From Acetobacteraceae bacterium AT-5844 (lineage in GTDB: Bacteria; Pseudomonadota; Alphaproteobacteria; Acetobacterales; Acetobacteraceae), in contig JH600062.1 in NCBI GenBank assembly GCA_000245075.1, positions 1 through 33,694 of the forward strand: a DNA stretch of 33,694 nucleotides, written 5' to 3'. Below are positions 1 to 7,499 of the stretch, piece after piece (the stretch's first letter is position 1; each line of letters starts with the position of its first letter). The translations under genes and the position numbers were made by a program. The notes under the pieces are model-generated. The model saw only the letters and a list, made by a program, of their open reading frames with translations. It did no database searches and was not told the DNA's origin.

Positions 1-2
1 GG

Positions 3-851
3 AGCGGCGCGCGGGTGGTGCTGGACGTGCATGAGCACTACCCCTCCCGCCTCGATGGCCGCCTGCCACGCGCGCTGCGCCCCCTGGGCCGCGCGGCGCT
101 GCGCCTCGCCTGCCGCCTCTCCGCCCGCCATGCGGATGCGGTGGTGGTCGCGAAGGATGGGCTGGACCAGGATTTCGCCGCGCCCGGTCGCACCATTCCC
201 GTGCGGAACTATGCCTCGCCGGCCTCCGTGACGCCCCGCACGCATGAGGATGGACCGCTGACGCTGGTGCATCTCGGCGCACTCGGCCGCGCGCGAGGCT
301 CGATGGAGATGCTGGAGGCCCTGGCGCACTGCCCGCCCGAGACGCGGCTGCGGCTCATCGGCCGTATCACGGATGGTAGTGGCGAGGACTTCACCGCCCA
401 TGCGGCACGGCGCGGTGTCGCGGGCCAGGTGGAGCAGCTGGGCTGGATGCCCCATGCCGAGGCCCTGGCGCAGGCCGCGCGGGCGGATATCGGCCTGGTG
501 CTGTTCCAGCCGGGGGTGGAGAACCACCGCCTCGCCCTGCCGCACAAGCTGTTCGACTGTATGCAGGCCGGCCTGCCCATCATCGCCCCCGCCTTCGCCG
601 AGGAAGTGGCGGCGGTGGTGCGAGAGGCGGGCTGTGGCCTGCTGGTGGAAACCGATGACCCCACCGCCATCGCCGCCGCCATCGAGCGGCTGCGGGACCC
701 GGCGCTGCGGGCACAGATGGGGGGGAGAGGGCGACAGGCTGCGCTCGGATGCTTCGGCTGGGGGGCCGAAGCTGCGCGGCTTGTCGCCCTGTATGGGCGG
801 CTGGCGCCCCTGCCCGCCACCACATCCACCCCCATGCGCGAAGCGGCGTGA
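3..851 (+). CDS. Glycosyltransferase family 4 (GT4-like), 5' end outside window
   Basis: The frame is open from the window edge, so the N-terminus is missing; the first GTG at 15 is internal because the D-x-H-E motif (VLDVHEHYPS) normally lies well inside GT4 enzymes. The visible part has the acceptor-domain tail, a donor domain with LVHLGALGRARGS, and the nucleotide-sugar binding segment around ENHRLALPHKLFDCMQAG, followed by GLPIIAP. These enzymes move a sugar from a nucleotide donor to a growing glycan on the cytoplasmic face of the inner membrane. The next genes make modified UDP-sugars, which supports a role in O-antigen, capsule or exopolysaccharide assembly. Sugar and linkage cannot be told from the sequence. 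Confidence 0.85.
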   Translation, partial: SGARVVLDVHEHYPSRLDGRLPRALRPLGRAALRLACRLSARHADAVVVAKDGLDQDFAAPGRTIPVRNYASPASVTPRTHEDGPLTLVHLGALGRARGSMEMLEALAHCPPETRLRLIGRITDGSGEDFTAHAARRGVAGQVEQLGWMPHAEALAQAARADIGLVLFQPGVENHRLALPHKLFDCMQAGLPIIAPAFAEEVAAVVREAGCGLLVETDDPTAIAAAIERLRDPALRAQMGGRGRQAALGCFGWGAEAARLVALYGRLAPLPATTSTPMREAA

Positions 852-922
852 AGCGGCCTCCGGCAGCTGATGCTTCACCAGGTGCTTCACCCTGGGGGCC
901 ACTGCGCCTATACGCGGCCCCC

Positions 923-2836
923 ATGGCCCCCCAACGCATCCTGATGAATCTCGGCATCGACGCGCTGCTGGCTGGCGTGGCGCTGCCGGCAACGGTCTGG
1001 CTCGCCTCCCCCGGCACATGGCCGCCGCCGATGTGGTGGGTGGGCGCCGTGCCCGGCGCCGTGGCCTCGCTGGTGGCGGCGGCGCTGCCGTTGCGGCTGC
1101 CGCAGCAATATCTGCGCTTCGCCGCGCTGCGGGACCTGCACCGCGTGCTCGGCGCGGGCATTGGCGGGGCCGCCATCTTCTCCGTGGCCTCACATCTGCT
1201 GGGCACCTGGGTCTCGCCCAACCCGGCCTTTCCGCTGCTGCATGCGGGCGTGCTCTCCGCCGCCCTGATGGTACCGCGCGTCATCGGCCGCATGACGCAG
1301 GAACACCGCGTGGGCCGCGTGACCGATGCGCCGGCCCAGCCGGTGCTGCTGCTGGGCACGGGGGATGCGGCGGACCTGTTCATCCGCGCGCTCATCCAGC
1401 AGCGGGCGCCGGGCTTCCAGGTGATGGGCATTCTCGCCCCGCGCTCCCGCGCCGCCGGGCGGCGCATCCATGGCTATCCCATCCTCGGCGCCATTGAGGA
1501 TGTGGGCGCGCTGCTGGACCGGCTCCGCGCCGAGGAACGCCTGCCCGCCGCGCTCGTCCTCGCTGACCCCGACCTGCATGGCGAGGCGCTGGAAGAAGTG
1601 CTGGATGCGGCGGACCGCCACGGCGTGCCCGTCTCCCGCGCCCCGCGCCTGACGCGGCTGGACCCCGCCAAGCGCGGGGATACCGTCAGCACCCGCCGCT
1701 ACGACCTGCGCCCCGTGGCCATTGAGGAATTGCTGGACCGCCCGCAGGTGCCGCTGGACCGCGAGGGCATGGCGCGGCTGGTGCAGGGGCGGCGCGTGCT
1801 TGTCACCGGCGCCGGCGGCACCATTGGCGGCGAGCTGGCGCGGCAGGTGGCGGCCCTCGGCCCCTCCCAGCTCACCCTGCTCGATCATGGCGAGTTTGCC
1901 CTCTATTCCATCGACCTGGAGCTGGCGGAGAACCATCCGGGTGTGCCGCGCCGCGCGGTGCTGGCCGATGTGCGGGATGCCGCGCGCATCAAGACGCTGA
2001 TGGACGATGTGCAGCCGGAGCTGGTGTTCCACGCCGCCGCGCTGAAGCATGTGCCGATGGTGGAAAACGACCCGCTGGAGGGGTTGCTCACCAACTCCCA
2101 GGGCACCCGCGTCATCGCCGATGCCGCCCGCGCCGTCGGCTGCCGCGCCATGGTTTTTATCAGCACCGACAAGGCGGTGAACCCGACCAGCGTCATGGGC
2201 GCTTCCAAGCGACTCGCAGAAATGTATTGCCAGGCGCTGGACATGCAGGCGCGGCATGAGCACCAGGGCATGCGCTGCATCACCGTGCGCTTCGGCAATG
2301 TGCTGGGCTCCACCGGCTCCGTCGTGCCGCTCTTCCGGCGCCAGCTGGAGCGCGGCGGCCCACTGACGGTGACGCACCCGGATATGCGCCGCTACTTCAT
2401 GACGGTGCGGGAGGCCGTGGGCCTCGTGCTGCAGGCCAGCGTCGTCGGCGCCGAGGACCGTGCTGACCAGCCGCCCGAACTGGCCGATGGCGGCATTTTC
2501 GTTCTGGACATGGGCAAGCCGGTCAAGATCGTGGACATGGCGCGGCGGATGGTGCGCCTCGCCGGGCTGCGGCCGGATGAGGATATCGAAATCCGCTTCA
2601 CCGGCCTGCGTCCTGGCGAAAAGCTGTTCGAGGAACTGTTCCACGGGCAGGAGCCGCCGCGGCCCACGCAATTCCCCGGCCTGCTCGTCGCCACGCCCCG
2701 CACCGCCGACGCAGCGCAGATGGGCGCGGCCATCGACCAGATCGCATCCAGCGCCCGCGCGGGGGACACCGCCGGCGCGCTGGCGCAACTCGCCCGGCTG
2801 GTGCCGGAATTCGACCACAACACCGGAACCGGCTGA
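923..2836 (+). CDS. Membrane-bound nucleoside-diphosphate-sugar epimerase/dehydratase (FlaA1/WbpM/CapD family)
   Basis: About 637 residues, the usual size for the long membrane form. It has N-terminal hydrophobic segments, a first Rossmann-like domain (PVLLLGTGDAADLF), and a catalytic short-chain dehydrogenase domain with G296-A-G-G-T-I-G302. The active site reads S414-T-D-K, then M425-G-A-S-K429: Met replaces the usual Tyr of YxxxK, as is known for WbpM/FlaA1-type 4,6-dehydratases. The likely reaction is 4,6-dehydration of UDP-GlcNAc at the inner membrane. The start is uncertain: ATG 923 fits the first hydrophobic segment, but a GTG at 848 overlaps the preceding stop as GTGA and could be translationally coupled; the frame is open back to 749. 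The dehydrogenase gene starts 2 bases after its stop. Confidence 0.9.
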   Translation: MAPQRILMNLGIDALLAGVALPATVWLASPGTWPPPMWWVGAVPGAVASLVAAALPLRLPQQYLRFAALRDLHRVLGAGIGGAAIFSVASHLLGTWVSPNPAFPLLHAGVLSAALMVPRVIGRMTQEHRVGRVTDAPAQPVLLLGTGDAADLFIRALIQQRAPGFQVMGILAPRSRAAGRRIHGYPILGAIEDVGALLDRLRAEERLPAALVLADPDLHGEALEEVLDAADRHGVPVSRAPRLTRLDPAKRGDTVSTRRYDLRPVAIEELLDRPQVPLDREGMARLVQGRRVLVTGAGGTIGGELARQVAALGPSQLTLLDHGEFALYSIDLELAENHPGVPRRAVLADVRDAARIKTLMDDVQPELVFHAAALKHVPMVENDPLEGLLTNSQGTRVIADAARAVGCRAMVFISTDKAVNPTSVMGASKRLAEMYCQALDMQARHEHQGMRCITVRFGNVLGSTGSVVPLFRRQLERGGPLTVTHPDMRRYFMTVREAVGLVLQASVVGAEDRADQPPELADGGIFVLDMGKPVKIVDMARRMVRLAGLRPDEDIEIRFTGLRPGEKLFEELFHGQEPPRPTQFPGLLVATPRTADAAQMGAAIDQIASSARAGDTAGALAQLARLVPEFDHNTGTG

Positions 2837-2838
2837 CC

Positions 2839-4224
2839 ATGACCACGGCCCTGCGGCTGATTCAACGCATCAAGGGCCGTGAGGCGCGCATCGGGGTCGT
2901 CGGGCTGGGCTATGCCGGGCTGCCGCTTGCGTTGCGCTTCGCTGAATGCGGCTTCGCCGTCTCGGGCTTCGATGTCGATGGCGAGAAGGTCACCGCCATC
3001 AATGCGGGGCAGAGCCCCATCCACGGGATCGCGGATGGCCGGGTCGCCGCCGCCCGCATCGAGGCGCATGAGGAGTTCGCGGCGGCGCATGAGTGCGATG
3101 CCATCCTGATCTGCGTCCCCACCCCTGTCGGCCCGCACAAGGAGCCGATCCTGGAGCCCGTGCGGCAGACCCTGGCTTCCCTGGCGCCGCATCTGCGGCC
3201 AGGTCAGGCCATCGCGCTGGAGAGCACCACCTACCCCGGCACCACGGAGGAATTCGTCCTGCCCGCGCTGGCCAAGGCGGGGCTGCGGGTCGGCAAGGAC
3301 GCCTTCGCCCTCTACAGCCCGGAACGGGAAGACCCCGGCAATCCGGACGGCACCTTCGGCAAGGTTCCGAAACTGGTGGCGGGTGCGACGCCGGAGTGCC
3401 TGGAGGTCGGGCTGGCGCTTTATGGCGCCGCCACGCCGCATCTCGTGCCGATGTCGTCCCTCGCCGCGGCCGAGCTGACAAAACTTTACGAAAACGTCTT
3501 CCGCGCGGTGAATATCGGCCTCGTCAACGAGCTGAAGCGCATCAGCCACGCGCTCGACATTGATGTGCATGAGGTCATCGACGCGGCCCAGACCAAGCCC
3601 TTCGGCTTCATGCCCTTCCGCCCGGGCCCCGGCCTCGGCGGGCACTGCATCCCTGTCGATCCCTACTACCTCGCCTGGAAGGCGCGGGAACTCGGGGTCC
3701 CCAGCGATTTCGTGGAGCTGGCGGGGCGGGTGAACGATGCCATGCCGCGCTACGTCATCGGCCGGTTGCGGGATGCGCTGGATGTCCGCGGCGTGGCGCT
3801 GCGTGGTGCGCGCGTGCTGCTGCTGGGCCTCGCCTACAAGCCCGGCGTGCCGGATACGCGGGAAAGCCCCGCCATTGAGATCTTCCGCCTGCTGGAGGAA
3901 CGGCAGGCGCGGGTCGCCTATCACGACCCGCTGGTGCCGCGCTTCCCCGCCACACGCCGCCTGCACGGCCAGGCGCCGGATCTGGAAAGCCAGCCCCTGA
4001 CTCCCGCCTTGCTGGAAGCGCAGGACGCGGTGCTGATCGTCACGCCCCAGCCCGGCATCGACTTCGCCATGGTGCGCGAGCATGCGCCGCTGGTGGTGGA
4101 TACGCGCGGCGTCTATCGCGATGCCGCGGTGCGGGTCAGCGGAGCGGATGCGTTGCAACTTGAAATGCGGGGTGATTTCCCATCCGCCGCCATCCCGGCC
4201 TATCACCGCGTCATTCAGGCCTGA
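2839..4224 (+). CDS. Nucleotide sugar dehydrogenase (UDP-N-acetylhexosamine/UDP-glucose 6-dehydrogenase family)
   Basis: Oxidises C6 of a UDP-hexose to the uronic acid with two NAD+. The 461 residues contain the NAD-binding motif G22-L-G-Y-A-G-L-P29 and the active-site segment GPGLGGHCIPVDPYY with the catalytic cysteine at C270. The C-terminal UDP-binding domain includes LLLGLAYKPGVPDTRESPA. The ALESTTYPGTTEE segment resembles WbpA/TviB-type enzymes that act on UDP-GlcNAc more than simple UDP-glucose dehydrogenases, but the substrate is inferred. It starts 2 bases after the dehydratase gene and is followed 49 bases later by the aminotransferase, so the three are probably one operon. Confidence 0.92.
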   Translation: MTTALRLIQRIKGREARIGVVGLGYAGLPLALRFAECGFAVSGFDVDGEKVTAINAGQSPIHGIADGRVAAARIEAHEEFAAAHECDAILICVPTPVGPHKEPILEPVRQTLASLAPHLRPGQAIALESTTYPGTTEEFVLPALAKAGLRVGKDAFALYSPEREDPGNPDGTFGKVPKLVAGATPECLEVGLALYGAATPHLVPMSSLAAAELTKLYENVFRAVNIGLVNELKRISHALDIDVHEVIDAAQTKPFGFMPFRPGPGLGGHCIPVDPYYLAWKARELGVPSDFVELAGRVNDAMPRYVIGRLRDALDVRGVALRGARVLLLGLAYKPGVPDTRESPAIEIFRLLEERQARVAYHDPLVPRFPATRRLHGQAPDLESQPLTPALLEAQDAVLIVTPQPGIDFAMVREHAPLVVDTRGVYRDAAVRVSGADALQLEMRGDFPSAAIPAYHRVIQA

Positions 4225-4273
4225 CCATCTTCCCCGGTCGGCCCCCCGAGAGACTGACCGGAGCAATCCGAAT

Positions 4274-5434
4274 ATGACCACCGAGACCACCGCGCGTCCG
4301 ATTTCGCTCTTCGACATGAAGGCGCAGCAGGCGCTGATCCGCGCGGAGATGAACACCCGCATCGCCAAAGTGCTGGATAGCGGCGCCTTCGTGAACGGCC
4401 CCGAGGTCCGCGAGGTCGAAGAGAAGCTCGCCGCCTTTGCCGGCGCGAAGCACGCCGTGGGCGTCTCCTCCGGCACCGATGCGCTGCAGATCGCCATGAT
4501 GGCCGAGAAGATCGGCCCGGGCGACGCCGTGTTCCTGCCGGCCTTCACCTACACCGCGACGGCCGAGGTGCCGCTGGTGCTCGGCGCCACGCCGGTCTTC
4601 GTGGATGTGGCGGAAGATGGCTTCAATATCGACATCGCCGACCTGAAGCGCCGCATCGCGCTGGTGAAGGAGCAGGGCAAGCTGCGCCCCCGCGCCGTCG
4701 TCGGCGTCGATCTCTACGGCCTGCCAGCCGACTGGCCCGCGATCCTGGAGATCTGCAAGGCGGAAGGCATGTTCGCGCTGGATGACGCCGCCCAGGCCTT
4801 TGGCGGCGCGCTGGATGGCAAGCGCCTCGGCAGCTGGGCGACCGCGACGGCGCTGAGCTTCTACCCGACCAAAACCCTGGGCTGCTACGGCGATGGCGGC
4901 GCCATCCTGACCGATGACGCGGATCTGGCGGAGCTCTACCGCAGCCTGCGCACCCATGGCGAAGGCAAGACCCGCTACGAGGTGGAGCGCACCGGCATGA
5001 ACGGCCGCCTGGACACCCTCCAGGCCGCCATCCTGCTCTGCAAGCTGCCCTTGCTGGAACAGGAGCTGGCCTCCCGCGCCCGGATCGCCGGCTGGTATGC
5101 GGAGCGCCTGGGCGGCCATGTGGTCGTGCCAAAGGAGCGCCCGGGCGCCCAGTCCGCCTGGGGCCTCTACACCGTCATCTTGCCGGATTCCGCGACGCGC
5201 GACCGCGTGCAGGCGGCGATGAAGGAGCGTGGCGTGCCCAGCGCCATCTACTACCCGAAGCCACTGCACCATCAGCCGGCCTATGCGGGCGCCCACGCCT
5301 CCGGCCTGCCGAACGGGCCGGCGCTCTCCGTCAGCGAGGATCTGTGCACCCGCGTGCTGTCCCTGCCGATGCATCCGTACCTGGATGAAGGCCAGGTGGC
5401 GACGGTTGCGGATGCGCTGATCGCTGGTCTCTGA
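4274..5434 (+). CDS. DegT/DnrJ/EryC1/StrS family PLP-dependent sugar aminotransferase (WbpE-like)
   Basis: Transfers an amino group, usually from glutamate, to a keto-sugar nucleotide. The 386-residue protein has the family landmarks: GVSSGTDALQIAM near the phosphate-binding region, DDAAQAFG, and SFYPTKTLGCYGDGG with the PLP lysine at K200. The ATG at 4274 was chosen because GGAG lies at 4260-4263 and the family starts close to ISLFDMKAQ; the frame is open back to 4082 but that part overlaps the preceding gene. Beside a WbpA-like dehydrogenase it could aminate a 3-keto uronic acid as WbpE does, but the WbpB oxidase and WbpD acetyltransferase of that pathway are not in the window. The full repeat element follows 13 bases after the stop. 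Confidence 0.92.
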   Translation: MTTETTARPISLFDMKAQQALIRAEMNTRIAKVLDSGAFVNGPEVREVEEKLAAFAGAKHAVGVSSGTDALQIAMMAEKIGPGDAVFLPAFTYTATAEVPLVLGATPVFVDVAEDGFNIDIADLKRRIALVKEQGKLRPRAVVGVDLYGLPADWPAILEICKAEGMFALDDAAQAFGGALDGKRLGSWATATALSFYPTKTLGCYGDGGAILTDDADLAELYRSLRTHGEGKTRYEVERTGMNGRLDTLQAAILLCKLPLLEQELASRARIAGWYAERLGGHVVVPKERPGAQSAWGLYTVILPDSATRDRVQAAMKERGVPSAIYYPKPLHHQPAYAGAHASGLPNGPALSVSEDLCTRVLSLPMHPYLDEGQVATVADALIAGL

Positions 5435-5447
5435 TTGATCGGCATGG

Positions 5448-5710
5448 CCAGGGGGCGCTGCCCCCTGGACCCCCCACTGGGGTGACAGTGTCACCCAGAA
5501 CCCGCCATCTGTTTTGGACAGTGTGGCACGGTTGTTCCGCCGAGGGTCCTGGACCCTCGGCGACTGATGTCTCAGCCTGCGTGGCTTTTATAAAATCCTT
5601 TGAAAGTGCTGACTTCCAGCGCTCCGTTTCAGGCTCAAACACAGCCCTAATTCGAAGCGGGGTCCGGGGTGGACTTTCCACCCCGGCGGGGGCGCGGGGG
5701 CAGAGCCCCC
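5448..5710 (+). repeat. Dispersed five-hairpin 3'-UTR element, copy 1
   Basis: Begins 13 bases after the aminotransferase stop, between convergent genes. Hairpins in order: (i) CCAGGGGGC/GCCCCCTGG, 5448-5468; (ii) CTGGGGTGACA with a near-perfect partner, 5477-5498, one unpaired G; (iii) GCCGAGGGTCC/GGACCCTCGGC, 5539-5561; (iv) CCGGGGTGGA/TCCACCCCGG with loop CTT, 5664-5686; (v) GGGGGC/GCCCCC with loop AGA, 5696-5710. Between iii and iv is an A+T-richer core with TTTTATAAAATCCTTTGAAA. The same order recurs in copies 2 and 3. No coding frame is shared in a protein-like way. It may act as a terminator or RNA-stability element, or be a MITE-like sequence. Confidence 0.9.
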
Positions 5711-5724
5711 GCAGGCGCAAGGCA

Positions 5725-5901
5725 TCATTCGCCCAGCAATAAGCTCCCGCCCCAGGACAAGCCGAAGACCACTATAACGGCTACGATGGTTGCCAGGCCG
5801 GGTGCGCGGGCGGCCCTCTCCAGCAGCAATGCTGCCAGCCCTGCCAGGAGCGAGAACAGGAGAAACGCTACCAGCAGGCCGTTGAGGGCCACTTGCGTCA
5901 T
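5725..5901 (-). CDS. Small two-helix membrane protein, function unknown
   Basis: A 58-residue protein starting MTQVALNGLLVAF. It consists almost wholly of two hydrophobic segments (about residues 6-25 and 36-55) joined by a short loop with ERAARAPG. The ATG at 5901 overlaps the stop of the upstream small gene as ATGA, so the pair is probably translationally coupled; the frame is open to 5988 but that extension has no membrane-protein character. I do not recognise the family. It ends 15 bases from repeat copy 1. Size and topology fit a small inner-membrane accessory protein, but no function can be given. Confidence 0.6.
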   Translation of the reverse strand: MTQVALNGLLVAFLLFSLLAGLAALLLERAARAPGLATIVAVIVVFGLSWGGSLLLGE

Positions 5902-6137
5902 TCCCTGTCGCGCCGCCGGCGCCGCCGGATCGTGGCGCGCTCCAGGGGGGAGAGCGGCGCATACATTGCGCGGGCATCCCGCAGCCATGCTGTCCGGCTG
6001 CCCGGCGCGCCCGTTTCATAACCGAGGCGCGCGGGCTCCGCAGTCTGCGCCGCGGCATCCTTGGCCACGGGTGGGAACGCGGCCAGCCAGCCCATCAATG
6101 CCAAGGGCCAGAGTCGATTTGGCGGGGTGTCCGTCAT
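5898..6137 (-). CDS. Small protein with N-terminal hydrophobic segment and Arg-rich tail, function unknown
   Basis: The 79-residue product starts MTDTPPNRLWPLALMGWLAAF, which looks like a signal peptide or membrane anchor ending near AAAQT, and finishes with a run of six arginines before DRE. The ATG at 6137 is preceded by AGGAGGT, a strong ribosome binding site at slightly short spacing (4 bases); the frame is open up to 6197. It overlaps the downstream 58-residue membrane gene by 4 bases and is divergent from hrcA. I do not recognise the family. The hydrophobic segment followed by LRDARAMYAPLSPLERATI suggests a soluble or peripheral region of about 45 residues. Confidence 0.6.
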   Translation of the reverse strand: MTDTPPNRLWPLALMGWLAAFPPVAKDAAAQTAEPARLGYETGAPGSRTAWLRDARAMYAPLSPLERATIRRRRRRDRE

Positions 6138-6277
6138 GCGACCTCCTGACTGTTCCTCTGCCATACGGCCTTTCACACCACCTTCTTGAAACGGCATGAT
6201 GGCGCTGATGTGACAAGAATTTGCTCGCCTCTCTTCACACGCCGCACAAAGCTGTGAGTGAAGGGCCGTGCTGGCGC

Positions 6278-6315
6278 TTGACGCCAGGTGGTACGATCCC
6301 TAGCGTTTTACTAGG
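6278..6315 (+). promoter_or_regulatory. Probable hrcA promoter with overlapping inverted repeat
   Basis: TTGACG (6278-6283), a 17-base spacer and TAGCGT (6301-6306) form a plausible sigma-70-type promoter. The same bases can be read as CTTG-N17 followed by CCCTAG, loosely like an alphaproteobacterial heat-shock promoter. An inverted repeat CCTAG-N7-CTAGG (6299-6315) covers the -10 region and could be an operator. It is not a CIRCE element (TTAGCACTC-N9-GAGTGCTAA). Transcription start not determined. Confidence 0.45.
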
Positions 6316-6336
6316 TTTTCAAGGGGACCGCTTGAG

Positions 6337-7440
6337 TTGGGCGCACCGCCATTCTCCCGCGCTGGCTATCCGCGAGGTGCCCTGCCCAGGGATCTTGGAG
6401 GCACTCCCTTGCTTCCTGGCCTCGATAACCGCGGCGCGGCGATCCTGCGCCAGGTCGTCGAGCTTTATGTCGAGACAGGTGAGCCTGTCGGCTCCCGCAC
6501 GCTGTCCCGCCGCCTGCCGCTGACGCTTTCCCCGGCCACCATCCGCAACGCCATGGCCGATCTGGAAGAGGCCGGGCTGCTTTATGCGCCGCATACCTCC
6601 GCCGGCCGCCTGCCGACCGAGCAGGGGCTGCGCCTGTTCGTCGATGGCCTTCTGGAATTCGGGGACCTGACGGAGCAGGAACGCGAGGCGATCGCACTGC
6701 GCTGCGCCACCTCCGGCCGCAGCTACGAGGAAACGCTCTCCGAAGCAGGGCAGATGCTCTCCGGCCTCGCGGGGGCCGCCGGGCTGGTGGTGGCGCCCAA
6801 GACCGAGGCGCCGATCAAGCATATCGAGTTCGTCGCCCTCTCCCCTGGCCGCGCGCTGGTGGTGCTGGTGAACGCCCATGGGCAGGTGGAGAACCGCGTC
6901 ATCGAGGTGCCGGCGGGGCTGCCGCCCAGCGCCTTCACCCAGGCCTCCAACTTCCTCAACGCCCGCCTCTCCGGCCGCACGCTGGAGGAGACGCGCTCCC
7001 TGGTGGCGGAGGAAATCCAGGCCAACCGAAGTGCGCTGGACCAGTTGACGCAGCAGATGGTGGAGGCGGGCCTCGCCACGCGGGCGGGCGGCGGCGGCGG
7101 GTCACTGATCCTGCGGGGCCAGGCCAAGCTGCTGGAGAATCTGGACGAGCTGGCCCGCGTCCATGAAATCCAGCACCTGTTCGAGCGGCTGGAAGCGCAG
7201 GAAACCATGCTGCGCCTGCTGGAACTGGCCCAGCGTGGCCAGGGCGTGCAGATCTTCATCGGCGCCGAGAGCGGGCTGTTCGACACCACTGGCCTTTCCA
7301 TGATCGTGGCTCCCTTCCGCAACGGGGAGGAGCACATCGTCGGCGCCATCGGCGTCATCGGGCCCACCCGCATCAATTACGGGCGGGTCATTCCGGTGGT
7401 GGACTACACGGCGCAGGTCATCGGCCGCCTGCTGGGCTAG
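6337..7440 (+). CDS. hrcA: Heat-inducible transcriptional repressor HrcA
   Basis: HrcA binds CIRCE operators and represses chaperone operons (groESL, sometimes dnaK) at normal temperature. The 367 residues show the winged-helix N-terminus with VETGEPVGSRTLSRRLPLTLSPATIRN, followed by MADLEEAGLLYAPHTSAGRLPTEQG, which is diagnostic, and a C-terminal GAF-like dimerisation region ending with GPTRINYGRVIPVVDYTAQVIGRLL. The start is probably TTG at 6337: AAGGGGA lies at 6320-6326 and no ATG occurs before the DNA-binding domain. The N-terminus is therefore about 30 residues longer than usual. grpE, a common neighbour, is absent here: the next gene is a convergent transporter. Confidence 0.95.
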   Translation: MGAPPFSRAGYPRGALPRDLGGTPLLPGLDNRGAAILRQVVELYVETGEPVGSRTLSRRLPLTLSPATIRNAMADLEEAGLLYAPHTSAGRLPTEQGLRLFVDGLLEFGDLTEQEREAIALRCATSGRSYEETLSEAGQMLSGLAGAAGLVVAPKTEAPIKHIEFVALSPGRALVVLVNAHGQVENRVIEVPAGLPPSAFTQASNFLNARLSGRTLEETRSLVAEEIQANRSALDQLTQQMVEAGLATRAGGGGGSLILRGQAKLLENLDELARVHEIQHLFERLEAQETMLRLLELAQRGQGVQIFIGAESGLFDTTGLSMIVAPFRNGEEHIVGAIGVIGPTRINYGRVIPVVDYTAQVIGRLLG

Positions 7441-7499
7441 GCATTCGGGCACTTACGGCCAGAGGCAGCGCCACGCATTGGCCATGGGCTGGAGGCTGT

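Noticed and set aside
2392-4548. A 718-codon antisense frame across the polysaccharide genes, and a 542-codon one at 1190-2818
   Set aside because: Composition is that of a shadow frame, and clear enzymes lie on the plus strand.
6221-6336. CIRCE operator upstream of hrcA
   Set aside because: No match to TTAGCACTC-N9-GAGTGCTAA; only the CCTAG-N7-CTAGG repeat is present.
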